DNA from: an uncultured Mogibacterium sp.
Lineage (GTDB): Bacteria > Bacillota_A > Clostridia > Peptostreptococcales > Anaerovoracaceae
Length of the DNA stretch: 8,240 nucleotides
Reading direction: 5' to 3'
NCBI RefSeq assembly: GCF_938039775.1
Contig: NZ_CALHTQ010000150.1
Coordinates: 1-8,240, forward strand
Below, one piece after another: positions 1 to 5,762 of the stretch (its first letter is position 1; each line of letters starts with the position of its first letter). Below the pieces are notes generated by a model that was given only the letters and a program-made list of their open reading frames with translations, did not search any database and was not told the origin of the DNA. A program made the translations under genes and the position numbers.

Positions 1-791
1 GCACCTAATATTATTCTATAATAACCAAAAACCTTAAAGTCATGTTTCTTAATATAGCTCATCAATAGCTTTATAATGAACATTGAAACAATAAAGGCTA
101 CAATCATTCCTATTGCTAATATTACAAGCTCATTCCCAGCGAAGTTAAAACCGTATTTTAAAAGTTTTAGTAAACTAGCACCAAACATTACAGGTATAGC
201 CATAAAGAATGTAAACTGTGCAGCTGTCTTGCGGTTAACTCCAATAATCAGAGCGCCAAGGATTGTTGCCCCAGAGCGTGATGTTCCAGGAAATACAGCT
301 GCTATAAGCTGAAATATTCCGATGATAAAAGCTTGCTTATAGGTGATCTCGTCAAGGCTATTAGTAGTTGGCTTAAGATGCTTGTTACGATTTTCGGCAA
401 TTATAAATAAAATACCGATAAGTATAAGCATTATAGCTACAACCTTGTAGTTATAAAAATGCTTTTCGATTACATCGTCCCACTTAAGTCCAACGATTAC
501 AGCAGGTATACACGCGACTATAACCTTGAACCACATTGCCCATACATCTTTGCGTATGTACTTCTTGGATTTATCAGCAGTAAAAGGCCAGATATCATTC
601 CAAAATGTGATAACTACAGCCAGAATAGCTCCAAGCTGAATTACAACCAAAAACATACTCATAAAGTCTTTACTTACCTGCATTGGCCAAATCTCATTTA
701 CGAGAATCATGTGACCTGTGCTAGAAACAGGAAGCCATTCGGTGATACCCTCAACGATTCCCAGGAAAATTGCTTGCAAAATTACAGTCAT
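1..791 (-). CDS. uppP: Undecaprenyl-diphosphate phosphatase UppP (BacA family), 3' end cut by window edge
   Basis: This integral membrane enzyme removes one phosphate from undecaprenyl diphosphate, recycling the lipid carrier used for peptidoglycan and other wall polymers; extra copies give bacitracin resistance in known members. Reading the minus strand from the ATG at 789-791 gives 263 uninterrupted residues before the left edge. The two family signatures are present. The N-terminal E-x3-E region runs EGITEWLPVSSTGH, with E14, E18, S23, S24 and H27. The second motif, PGTSRSGAT, is at residues 168-176 with R172 matching the essential arginine. Hydrophobic segments fill the rest (about 43-64, 86-103, 115-132, 155-167, 193-212, 222-243). 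UppP is usually about 265-285 residues, so only a short C-terminal piece is missing. The start is supported by an AAAAGGAG at 798-805, six bases upstream. It is divergent from the surface-protein gene. The identification is firm. Confidence 0.96.
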   Translation of the reverse strand, partial: MTVILQAIFLGIVEGITEWLPVSSTGHMILVNEIWPMQVSKDFMSMFLVVIQLGAILAVVITFWNDIWPFTADKSKKYIRKDVWAMWFKVIVACIPAVIVGLKWDDVIEKHFYNYKVVAIMLILIGILFIIAENRNKHLKPTTNSLDEITYKQAFIIGIFQLIAAVFPGTSRSGATILGALIIGVNRKTAAQFTFFMAIPVMFGASLLKLLKYGFNFAGNELVILAIGMIVAFIVSMFIIKLLMSYIKKHDFKVFGYYRIILG

Positions 792-820
792 TTTTAACTC
801 CTTTTCTTAATAACCTATAT

Positions 821-829
821 ATTATACCA
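821..829 (-). promoter_or_regulatory. Extended -10 promoter of uppP
   Basis: On the minus strand the sequence reads TGGTATAAT, a perfect -10 hexamer preceded by the TG dinucleotide of extended -10 promoters. The hexamer 17 bases upstream (844-849, GAGCAG) does not resemble a -35 box, which is tolerated by the extended -10 class. Transcription would start near 814, giving a leader of about 23 bases with the AAAAGGAG ribosome binding site at 798-805. Assignment is by motif and spacing only. Confidence 0.6.
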
Positions 830-906
830 AAAAAGGGAAACATCTGCTCACTGTATAGAAATATTTATAAATAGATAACTAACTTGACTTTCGATTAAAA
901 AAATAA

Positions 907-930
907 TTGAATTCTATAATGGGAATTCAA
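907..930. promoter_or_regulatory. Perfect 8-bp inverted repeat around a TATAAT, candidate operator
   Basis: TTGAATTC (907-914) and its exact reverse complement GAATTCAA (923-930) flank the 8-base spacer TATAATGG. The centre-to-centre distance of 16 bases fits two successive major grooves on one face of the helix, as for a dimeric regulator. It lies between the divergent promoters of uppP and the surface-protein gene, about 20 bases upstream of the -35 box of the latter. The TATAAT in the spacer (915-920) lacks a -35 hexamer at 17 bases; the nearest TTGACT (884-889) is 25 bases away. Operator function is inferred from symmetry and position. Confidence 0.4.
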
Positions 931-948
931 AATATTAGACTATAAAAG

Positions 949-977
949 TAGACTTATATGCGTAATTTTAGTATAAT
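949..977 (+). promoter_or_regulatory. Sigma-A promoter of the Cna_B surface-protein gene
   Basis: TAGACT at 949-954 (four of six matches to TTGACA), a 17-base spacer and a perfect TATAAT at 972-977 form a good vegetative promoter. Transcription would begin near 984, leaving a leader of about 56 bases that ends in the AAGGAG ribosome binding site at 1027-1032. The inverted repeat at 907-930 lies just upstream and could be its control site. Confidence 0.65.
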
Positions 978-1039
978 TGATAAAATAAATTGAGTGTGTC
1001 CATTTCACTTGAGAAGGATGATATAGAAGGAGAAATTGT

Positions 1040-2776
1040 ATGAAAGCAAGAAGACTACAAAAAGTAATGGCACTGCTATTTTCTTTTATTCTGCTTATTG
1101 GAGCAGGAGTCTCTGTTAACGCAGCAAAGAATGATTCTCAGCCTACTGCTGTCCCTGCAGCTAGTGCTGTTACAGGAGCAGTTACCGGTACTGCAACAGG
1201 GGGGACTCCTGGAGTAGGTGATGAAAAGATTAATATCCCTTTAAAGGTAGAGTGGACAGGCAACGACATGGTGCCTGTTGATGTTACACTATGGGCTAAT
1301 GGTGTTAAAAAACAAACTGTCTATCTAGACTACCAAAAACATTGGGAATATACTTTTACAAACATGCCTAAGTACGATGAAAATGGCGAGGAGATTAAAT
1401 ACACCGTAACACAGCCGAACATAACTACATACGGAAGCTTCAAGTATAAGACGACGATTTCAGGTGATGCAACTACAGGTTTTGTTATCAAGAATTTTTC
1501 GATGATTGATATAACTGTCGGCAAATCATGGAATATGGTCCCTAATATCATAATTCCGGGAACACCTAGTCCTGCATCATTAGATCCGAATGATTTTGCG
1601 CTTTATGCTGTAAATGCATTTGATAAAAATCTCGATGTTGCTATTGAGAATCCCGCCGCTAATGTTGGTGCGGATTCAGGTGATGAGAACTACGATGACT
1701 TTGACAATGGTCAAGGAGATGAGGAAGCACAGACTGATGACAGGAAGAAATCCAAAGTAGCTGTTCCAAATTCGATTACAGTTAAACTCTTTGCAGATGG
1801 CAAGCTAGTCGGTACTATGCAACTCACAAAGGAGATGGACTGGACAGGTACGTTTGAAAACTATCCTAGATATGATGAAGACAATCATGAGATTGTATAT
1901 ACAGTTGAGGAAGTACCTGTAATAGGTTATAAAACGGAGTATCTGCATACTAGAGTTATTGATGTTGTAATTAACAAGTCAATAATCGATATTCCTGTTG
2001 AGAAAAAGTGGGTAGGTAAGAAGAGTGGTCCAGTTGAAGTTAAGCTTTACAGAACCTGTAAGATTACAAGATATGATTATAACCTTTATAGGAATGTCAC
2101 AACAACTATAGATGAAGAAGTAGATTCTGTAGTTTTAAGCGATGCGAATAACTGGAAGCATACATTCAAGGATATGTATGAATTTCACATTGAAGATGGT
2201 GAAGATCCAGTTATCTACAAGTACTACGTCAAAGAAGTAAATGTAGCTGGATACGATACCGAGATAACTGGAGATCAGAACGAAGGATTTGTTATCACAA
2301 ATACTTCAACTGAAAAGATTTCGGTACCTGTAGAGAAGAAGTGGGTTGGAGATGCAGCTGAGAACACAAAGGTTAAGCTATTTGCAGATGGTGTGGAAGT
2401 AGGAGAGGCAGAGCTAAGTGAAGCTAATAGCTGGAAGCATACCTTTGCTAACCTACAGAAATACAACAATAGTAATAAAGAGGTTAAGTATACCGTAAAA
2501 GAAGTGGGCGAAGATGGGAATCTAATCAAGTTCGATGGTAAAACATACAAGGTTAGTTATAAGGGAAATGCTGCAGATGGATTTACTGTTACCAATGAGA
2601 AAGAAAATCCTCCATCGACAACAACACCAACACCAAAAAAGCCCACTGCTCCTAAGAAAAAAATATTACCAAGAACCGGTGATGATAGTCACCTTACGCT
2701 ATATGTATGGCTGCTCGGTGCATCTGCTTCAGCATTTGGACTCTTAAGCTATAGGCGCAGAAAGCAGGTACATTAA
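1040..2776 (+). CDS. LPXTG cell-wall-anchored surface protein with four Cna_B-type domains
   Basis: This is a predicted surface stalk or adhesin-like protein of 578 residues that would be exported and attached to peptidoglycan by a sortase. Residues 1-28 are a signal peptide: basic KARR start, hydrophobic core 9-25, likely cleavage after V-N-A28. An Ala/Thr/Gly-rich linker (30-62) leads into four Cna_B-like modules at about 64-152, 156-313, 317-422 and 427-519; the last two carry the hallmark VPVEKKWVG or IPVEKKWVG start, YxVKE strand and GFxxTN end. A Pro/Thr/Lys spacer (522-541) precedes LPRTG (543-547), a hydrophobic span (551-570) and the RRRK tail, a complete sorting signal. The start is set by AAGGAG seven bases upstream. 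Module 2 has an insert of about 75 residues including an acidic stretch (213-234). Cna_B repeats usually act as rigid spacers; no ligand-binding head is recognisable, so its partner is unknown. No sortase gene is in the window. Confidence 0.9.
   Translation: MKARRLQKVMALLFSFILLIGAGVSVNAAKNDSQPTAVPAASAVTGAVTGTATGGTPGVGDEKINIPLKVEWTGNDMVPVDVTLWANGVKKQTVYLDYQKHWEYTFTNMPKYDENGEEIKYTVTQPNITTYGSFKYKTTISGDATTGFVIKNFSMIDITVGKSWNMVPNIIIPGTPSPASLDPNDFALYAVNAFDKNLDVAIENPAANVGADSGDENYDDFDNGQGDEEAQTDDRKKSKVAVPNSITVKLFADGKLVGTMQLTKEMDWTGTFENYPRYDEDNHEIVYTVEEVPVIGYKTEYLHTRVIDVVINKSIIDIPVEKKWVGKKSGPVEVKLYRTCKITRYDYNLYRNVTTTIDEEVDSVVLSDANNWKHTFKDMYEFHIEDGEDPVIYKYYVKEVNVAGYDTEITGDQNEGFVITNTSTEKISVPVEKKWVGDAAENTKVKLFADGVEVGEAELSEANSWKHTFANLQKYNNSNKEVKYTVKEVGEDGNLIKFDGKTYKVSYKGNAADGFTVTNEKENPPSTTTPTPKKPTAPKKKILPRTGDDSHLTLYVWLLGASASAFGLLSYRRRKQVH
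1229..2596 (+). repeat. Four diverged Cna_B module repeats within the surface-protein gene
   Basis: The modules span about 1229-1495, 1505-1978, 1988-2305 and 2318-2596. Modules 3 and 4 are the most alike, sharing near-identical DNA at their starts (around 1996 and 2330) and at the strand encoding W-K-H-T-F (around 2154 and 2433). Modules 2 and 4 share the stretch encoding LFADG. Module 1 is the most diverged. The pattern suggests internal duplication followed by divergence, with insertions in modules 2 and 3. Confidence 0.75.
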
Positions 2777-2825
2777 TATGCTTTTAAAATTCACATCATG
2801 AATAAATGCTCTCGTTGCTGATATG

Positions 2826-2862
2826 TACCCTCTTTACTGGACACCTAGTAAGGAGGGTATTT
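2826..2862 (+). terminator. Hairpin terminator after the surface-protein gene
   Basis: Left arm 2826-2838 pairs with right arm 2847-2859 over 13 base pairs, all Watson-Crick except one T-G wobble, with an 8-base loop. It begins 49 bases after the stop codon. Only a short TTTAT follows, so as an intrinsic terminator it may be leaky, and some read-through into the hydrolase gene 58 bases further on is possible. Confidence 0.6.
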
Positions 2863-2892
2863 ATAGGACTTTATTACAGCTCCCGTTTAAAT

Positions 2893-2898
2893 AGGAGG
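2893..2898 (+). promoter_or_regulatory. AGGAGG ribosome binding site far from the ATG of the hydrolase gene
   Basis: A perfect AGGAGG lies 19 bases before the ATG at 2918, much more than the usual 5-10. In the hydrolase frame the better-spaced codon is ATT at 2906 (7 bases away), a rare start. TTG at 2910 is 11 bases away but out of frame; it would encode three residues and stop at TGA 2919-2921, overlapping the hydrolase ATG as ATGA, an arrangement seen in translational coupling. An in-frame TAA at 2888-2890 limits how far upstream the protein could begin. No convincing -35/-10 pair was found between 2777 and 2892. Confidence 0.5.
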
Positions 2899-2917
2899 TA
2901 TTGCTATTTTTGAATTT

Positions 2918-3802
2918 ATGAAACGCAGCGATAAAGCATTACAGATAACATCGGAAAACTGTAAGCCGAGAGATAAGGCATATTTGCTGCAATATGAAGA
3001 AGCTCTTAAAAGTGATGCTTTAAAAGATCCTATAGTTGTAAATATTAAGTCTAGAGATGGCTTGGTACTTAAGGGAAGACTTTACAAGAAGCAAAAAAAT
3101 AAACCGAAAGCCGTAATCATTGCTGTGCACGGTTTTCATAGTAGCGGACTTAGAGATATGGGAAGATTTGCGGATATGTATTCAAGGAGTGGCTTCGATT
3201 ATCTAATCGTATCGCAAAGGAGTCACTTCGATTCAGAAGGTGAATATCTAACCTTTGGCGCAAAGGAGTCACTTGACGTATTAGATTGGGTTAATATAGT
3301 GCGTAAAATTTATACGCTAGATATTCCGATAATTCTACATGGTGTATCCATGGGTGCGGCTACAGTTTTGATAACTGCTGGGATATATGAGAGTCTTGCT
3401 GATGAGAACAATAAACCTAACATAATTTGCTGTATAGCAGATAGCGCATATGACGATATAATAAGCCAGATTTCGTATTTATTAGGAAAGAGGAGTAGTA
3501 TTACCAAAAGTGTAATAATCGGCCTGTTTAAGGCGAATATGCGCCTTAGAGCAAAGACTAAGGCTTGCGATGCATCTCCAATTGAGTCTATGACAAATAT
3601 AAAAATTCCAGCCATGTTTATACACGGCAAAGAGGATCGATATGTGTTACCAGAGAATTCGATAAGACTATACGATGCGTGTAATTCAGATACTAAAGAA
3701 TTAGTGCTAATAGATGGAGCGGGGCACGCATGTTCGTATGTTGTACAGCCAGATGAATATGAGAAATCTTTTATTTCCTTTGTAGGTAATATCATAAGGT
3801 AA
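2918..3802 (+). CDS. Alpha/beta hydrolase, YqkD-like / serine aminopeptidase S33-type fold
   Basis: This 294-residue protein is a predicted serine hydrolase of unknown substrate, probably cytosolic since no signal peptide or membrane segment is visible. The fold's landmarks appear in order: HGFHSSG at residues 71-77 (oxyanion-hole loop), SEGEYLTFGAKESLDVLDW at about 106-124, the nucleophile elbow G-V-S-M-G with S144, the acid D240 in HGKEDRYVLP, and H270 in GAGHACSY. S144, D240 and H270 therefore form a complete triad. The 'xFGxKExxDxxxW' block after the HG loop resembles the Bacillus YqkD group of uncharacterised hydrolases. The ATG start lies 19 bases from AGGAGG, so the true start could be the ATT at 2906, which would add four residues. 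A hairpin terminator follows at 3843. Esterase, peptidase or thioesterase activity cannot be separated from sequence alone. Confidence 0.88.
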   Translation: MKRSDKALQITSENCKPRDKAYLLQYEEALKSDALKDPIVVNIKSRDGLVLKGRLYKKQKNKPKAVIIAVHGFHSSGLRDMGRFADMYSRSGFDYLIVSQRSHFDSEGEYLTFGAKESLDVLDWVNIVRKIYTLDIPIILHGVSMGAATVLITAGIYESLADENNKPNIICCIADSAYDDIISQISYLLGKRSSITKSVIIGLFKANMRLRAKTKACDASPIESMTNIKIPAMFIHGKEDRYVLPENSIRLYDACNSDTKELVLIDGAGHACSYVVQPDEYEKSFISFVGNIIR

Positions 3803-3842
3803 TTACACGAAACAAATATATTAATAAGACTAAATGAATTTG

Positions 3843-3865
3843 AGCCGTGCAGTTGTGCGGCTTTT
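3843..3865 (+). terminator. Terminator of the hydrolase gene
   Basis: An 8-base-pair stem (3843-3850 with 3855-3862, including two G-T wobbles) closes on an AGTT tetraloop and runs directly into TTTT at 3862-3865. It starts 41 bases after the hydrolase stop codon. Modest strength but correctly placed. Confidence 0.6.
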
Positions 3866-3888
3866 AGATTAACTTTTTATAACAAGTA

Positions 3889-3915
3889 AAGGTCCTCCCG
3901 TATAGGGAGGACCTT
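3889..3915 (-). terminator. Perfect 11-bp hairpin between convergent genes, likely terminator of the transporter gene
   Basis: AAGGTCCTCCC (3889-3899) and GGGAGGACCTT (3905-3915) are exact reverse complements around a 5-base loop. On the minus strand the stem is followed by CTTTACTTGTTAT-like sequence with scattered T residues, and it lies 47 bases beyond the transporter stop. The plus side has no T-run, so the main role is probably for the minus strand, although the symmetric stem could slow polymerase from both sides. Confidence 0.7.
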
Positions 3916-3935
3916 CGAGACTTTGATCATATAAT

Positions 3936-3960
3936 TTATTATCTCTTTACGAGATTATAA
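3936..3960 (-). other. Weak AT-rich hairpin just after the transporter stop codon
   Basis: Arms 3936-3945 and 3951-3960 pair at nine of ten positions (one T-T mismatch) around a 5-base loop. The stem is mostly A-T. It lies between the stop codon and the stronger hairpin at 3889-3915, and may protect the 3' end or do nothing. It also overlaps a 12-base palindrome, AGATTATAATCT, at 3952-3963. Confidence 0.35.
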
Positions 3961-3962
3961 TC

Positions 3963-5369
3963 TTATTTCTTACCAAAGAAATCTGTGAACTGTCCGTAAA
4001 CGATCATGAGCATAAAGATAGGTCCAACCCACTTGATGCAGAAGTTGTAGAAACCTCTAGTCTTGAATGTACGTGTACCGCCATTCTCGATTTCATCATC
4101 GAGGAAGTGAGGTACGAACCAACCAAGAAGGATAGCCATGATGAATCCTGTTAGTGGCATCAAGATACCTTCAGCTAGACAATCCCATACGCTGAGAACG
4201 TCTGCCTGTCCAAAGAGGTGGAACCAGTTCATCTTAGGGTTTCCTCCAAGGCAGTCGGCAGTTGTTAGGAAGTTTCCTACGAATGCTGCAAGTGCCATGA
4301 TGATTGAAACCTTAACTCTGCTTGCAGGCTTACCAGCCTTAACTCTAGAGTCGAGGATAGCAGAGATACCAGCTTCCATCATTCCGATTGAGGAAGATAG
4401 AGCTGCGAAGAATACTAGTAGCCAGAATGCAAGCTGGAAAAGTTTACCAGCAGCGCCCATTGACTGGAATACAGTAGTCATCGAGATGAATAGAAGTCCA
4501 GGACCGCCACCTGGCTTTAGGCCAAATGCAAATACGGCTGGCATGATAGCCATTCCTGCAAGTACAGCTACTAGGGAGTCACCAACAGTGATAATAGCAG
4601 CGTTTGACTCGAGGTTTTCCTTCTTACCGAGGTAAGAACCGTAAGCGATGATACAGCCAGAAGCTAGTGATAGTGAGAAGAACATCTGTCCACCAGCAAG
4701 CTTTACTACATCAAAGAAGTTTGTCTTCCACATTGTTAAATCAGGGTAGAAGAGGAACTTAAGTCCAGGACCAGCTCCAGGAAGTGTGCAAGATCTGATT
4801 ACTACAGCGAGTAGTAGGAAGAATAGCGCAGGCATAGCGATTTTACAGAACTTCTCGATACCACCTGATACTCCGCCGAATACGATTACCATTGTCAGTA
4901 CTAGGAATGCTGTCATCCATGCAACAGAGTTTCCAACGTTGCTGATCATGCCGCCAAATAGAGCGCCAGGATCTCCAGTGTTGAGAACTGCGTTCTTCAT
5001 GAATAGAGCCTGAATTGACCCGAATAAGTACTTAGTGATGTATCCACCAAATGTGCAGTAGAAGCAGATTAGGAACCAAGGAACGATAGTCTGAAGAACA
5101 CCGTTAAACTTGAATCTGTGGTCAGCTTCTTTGTATGCTTCGATAGCAGCCTTCTGAGTCTTACGTCCAAGAGCAATCTCGGAGAGCATCAGAGGATAAC
5201 CTACTACGATAGCAAGAATTGTGTAAATAATTAGGAATGCGAATCCGCCGCCAAGTCCTAGCTTATAAGGGAAGGACCATAGGTTACCAAGACCTACAGC
5301 GGAACCAAGTGCAGCCATTAGAAATCCAAAATTGGAATTAAATTGGCCTTTGTTGTTTTCCTGTTCCAT
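3963..5369 (-). CDS. Sodium-dependent transporter, neurotransmitter:sodium symporter (SNF/NSS) family
   Basis: This membrane protein is predicted to import an amino acid or related small molecule driven by the sodium gradient, with a LeuT-type fold. In its 468 residues TM1 carries the signature GSAVGLGNLWSFPYK (22-36), where N29 corresponds to the sodium-ligating Asn of LeuT. TM6 has the unwound FFSLSLASG segment (230-238), and TM8 has FAALSSSIGMMEAG (321-334), whose serines fit the second sodium site. About eleven membrane segments are seen (roughly 15-34, 42-64, 91-117, 147-167, 175-193, 222-246, 256-283, 306-335, 351-368, 399-419, 440-460), matching the shorter bacterial members that lack TM12. 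The usual WRFP arginine is Ser32, while an acidic residue fitting the TM10 gate partner (D396) is present. GGAGG at 5379-5383, nine bases upstream, supports the start. Substrate is not deducible; aromatic or branched amino acids are common in this family. Confidence 0.93.
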   Translation of the reverse strand: MEQENNKGQFNSNFGFLMAALGSAVGLGNLWSFPYKLGLGGGFAFLIIYTILAIVVGYPLMLSEIALGRKTQKAAIEAYKEADHRFKFNGVLQTIVPWFLICFYCTFGGYITKYLFGSIQALFMKNAVLNTGDPGALFGGMISNVGNSVAWMTAFLVLTMVIVFGGVSGGIEKFCKIAMPALFFLLLAVVIRSCTLPGAGPGLKFLFYPDLTMWKTNFFDVVKLAGGQMFFSLSLASGCIIAYGSYLGKKENLESNAAIITVGDSLVAVLAGMAIMPAVFAFGLKPGGGPGLLFISMTTVFQSMGAAGKLFQLAFWLLVFFAALSSSIGMMEAGISAILDSRVKAGKPASRVKVSIIMALAAFVGNFLTTADCLGGNPKMNWFHLFGQADVLSVWDCLAEGILMPLTGFIMAILLGWFVPHFLDDEIENGGTRTFKTRGFYNFCIKWVGPIFMLMIVYGQFTDFFGKK

Positions 5370-5423
5370 GTTAAATAACCTCCATACATAGAATAATCAA
5401 AGTCCTTTTACAAGTACAATCTG

Positions 5424-5452
5424 ATTATAGAATTGGTGTTTTGTGTTGTCAA
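5424..5452 (-). promoter_or_regulatory. Consensus sigma-A promoter of the transporter gene
   Basis: On the minus strand a perfect TTGACA (5452-5447), a 17-base spacer and a perfect TATAAT (5429-5424) form an exact consensus promoter. Transcription would start near 5417, giving a leader of about 48 bases, too short for a T-box or most riboswitches. This implies strong basal expression unless a repressor acts; the inverted repeat at 5454-5466 lies directly upstream of the -35 box. Confidence 0.85.
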
Positions 5453-5453
5453 T

Positions 5454-5466
5454 ATGACTTGGTCAT
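5454..5466. promoter_or_regulatory. Short inverted repeat next to the transporter -35 box
   Basis: ATGAC and GTCAT are separated by TTG, immediately upstream (in the transcribed sense) of the TTGACA box. A further CGTCAC follows at about 5475-5480, so GTCA half-sites recur in this 30-base stretch. A regulator site is possible, but five-base arms are common by chance. Confidence 0.25.
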
Positions 5467-5511
5467 CACAATTTCGTCACTTTTTGAAAGCAACGCTTCA
5501 ATCCCTTATAT

Positions 5512-5540
5512 TTGAAGATGTACAAAGATATTGATATAAT
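5512..5540 (+). promoter_or_regulatory. Orphan extended -10 promoter-like site on the plus strand
   Basis: TTGAAG (5512-5517, four of six matches), a 17-base spacer and a perfect TATAAT (5535-5540) preceded by TGA make an extended -10 promoter pattern. No plus-strand gene lies downstream. A transcript from about 5547 would reach the 5658-5680 hairpin after some 110 bases, or run antisense into the PBP gene. AT-rich DNA often yields such matches, so function is uncertain. Confidence 0.35.
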
Positions 5541-5657
5541 TTAAATTATTAATTTTTTTTGTTACATCAATAAATATTTTAGAAAATAGTTAAAAATTAT
5601 AAGCCTATTATGAACTTAAAAGATAGCAGTAAAGTTAATTTATCCTTGCAATAACAA

Positions 5658-5680
5658 AGCTCCGCTGTAATAGCGGAGCT
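5658..5680 (-). terminator. Terminator of the class A PBP gene
   Basis: AGCTCCGCT (5658-5666) and AGCGGAGCT (5672-5680) form a perfect 9-bp GC-rich stem with a 5-base loop. On the minus strand it runs into TTTGTTATT, a usable T-rich tail, and lies 82 bases past the PBP stop codon. The plus-strand side (CTGTTGTC) is a poor T-tract. Confidence 0.75.
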
Positions 5681-5762
5681 CTGTTGTCAAAAAGATTAAT
5701 ATCTATTTAGAAAATTTCAACAATTAAGTACTTAGTGATCTATCTACTGGGTCAACAAAGAT

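Larger units (their letters stand above)
5370..5762. other. 393-base intergenic region between the transporter and PBP genes
   Basis: No gene of convincing length is seen. It holds the transporter promoter (5424-5452), ATGAC/GTCAT arms (5454-5458, 5462-5466), an imperfect hairpin with a one-base bulge (5484-5491 with 5495-5501), an orphan plus-strand promoter-like site (5512-5540), an AT-rich stretch (about 5541-5640) and the PBP terminator (5658-5680). A 14-codon ATG reading frame near 5610 has no ribosome binding site and is not called. Confidence 0.7.

Noticed and set aside
459..797. Plus-strand open frame of 112 codons
   Set aside because: It is antisense to uppP, whose minus-strand reading has full family motifs and a good ribosome binding site; the plus-strand protein has no recognisable features.
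862..873. 12-base palindrome TATTTATAAATA in the divergent region
   Set aside because: It is pure A/T in an AT-rich stretch, is unlinked to either promoter at a meaningful distance, and is expected by chance.
1018..1026. Two-codon frame ATG-ATA-TAG after AGAAGG in the surface-protein leader
   Set aside because: Too short to support as a leader peptide, and the real start has its own better ribosome binding site at 1027-1032.
2847..2862. AAGGAGGG in the right arm of the 2826-2859 hairpin as a ribosome binding site
   Set aside because: No ATG, GTG or TTG lies at a usable distance downstream; the sequence is explained as one arm of the stem.
3310..3795. Minus-strand open frame of 161 codons opposite the hydrolase
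   Set aside because: The plus strand carries a complete alpha/beta-hydrolase triad; the opposite frame is a shadow without its own motifs or start signals.
4138..4635. Plus-strand open frame of 165 codons opposite the transporter
   Set aside because: It is the complement of a well-defined NSS transporter; long antisense frames are expected there.
5025..5739. 15-base identity TAAGTACTTAGTGAT at 5025-5039 (in the transporter gene) and 5725-5739 (downstream of the PBP gene), similar for a few more bases
   Set aside because: It contains a 10-base palindrome and is AT-rich; a single 15-base match is only slightly unusual for this length, and no gene remnant or element boundary accompanies it.
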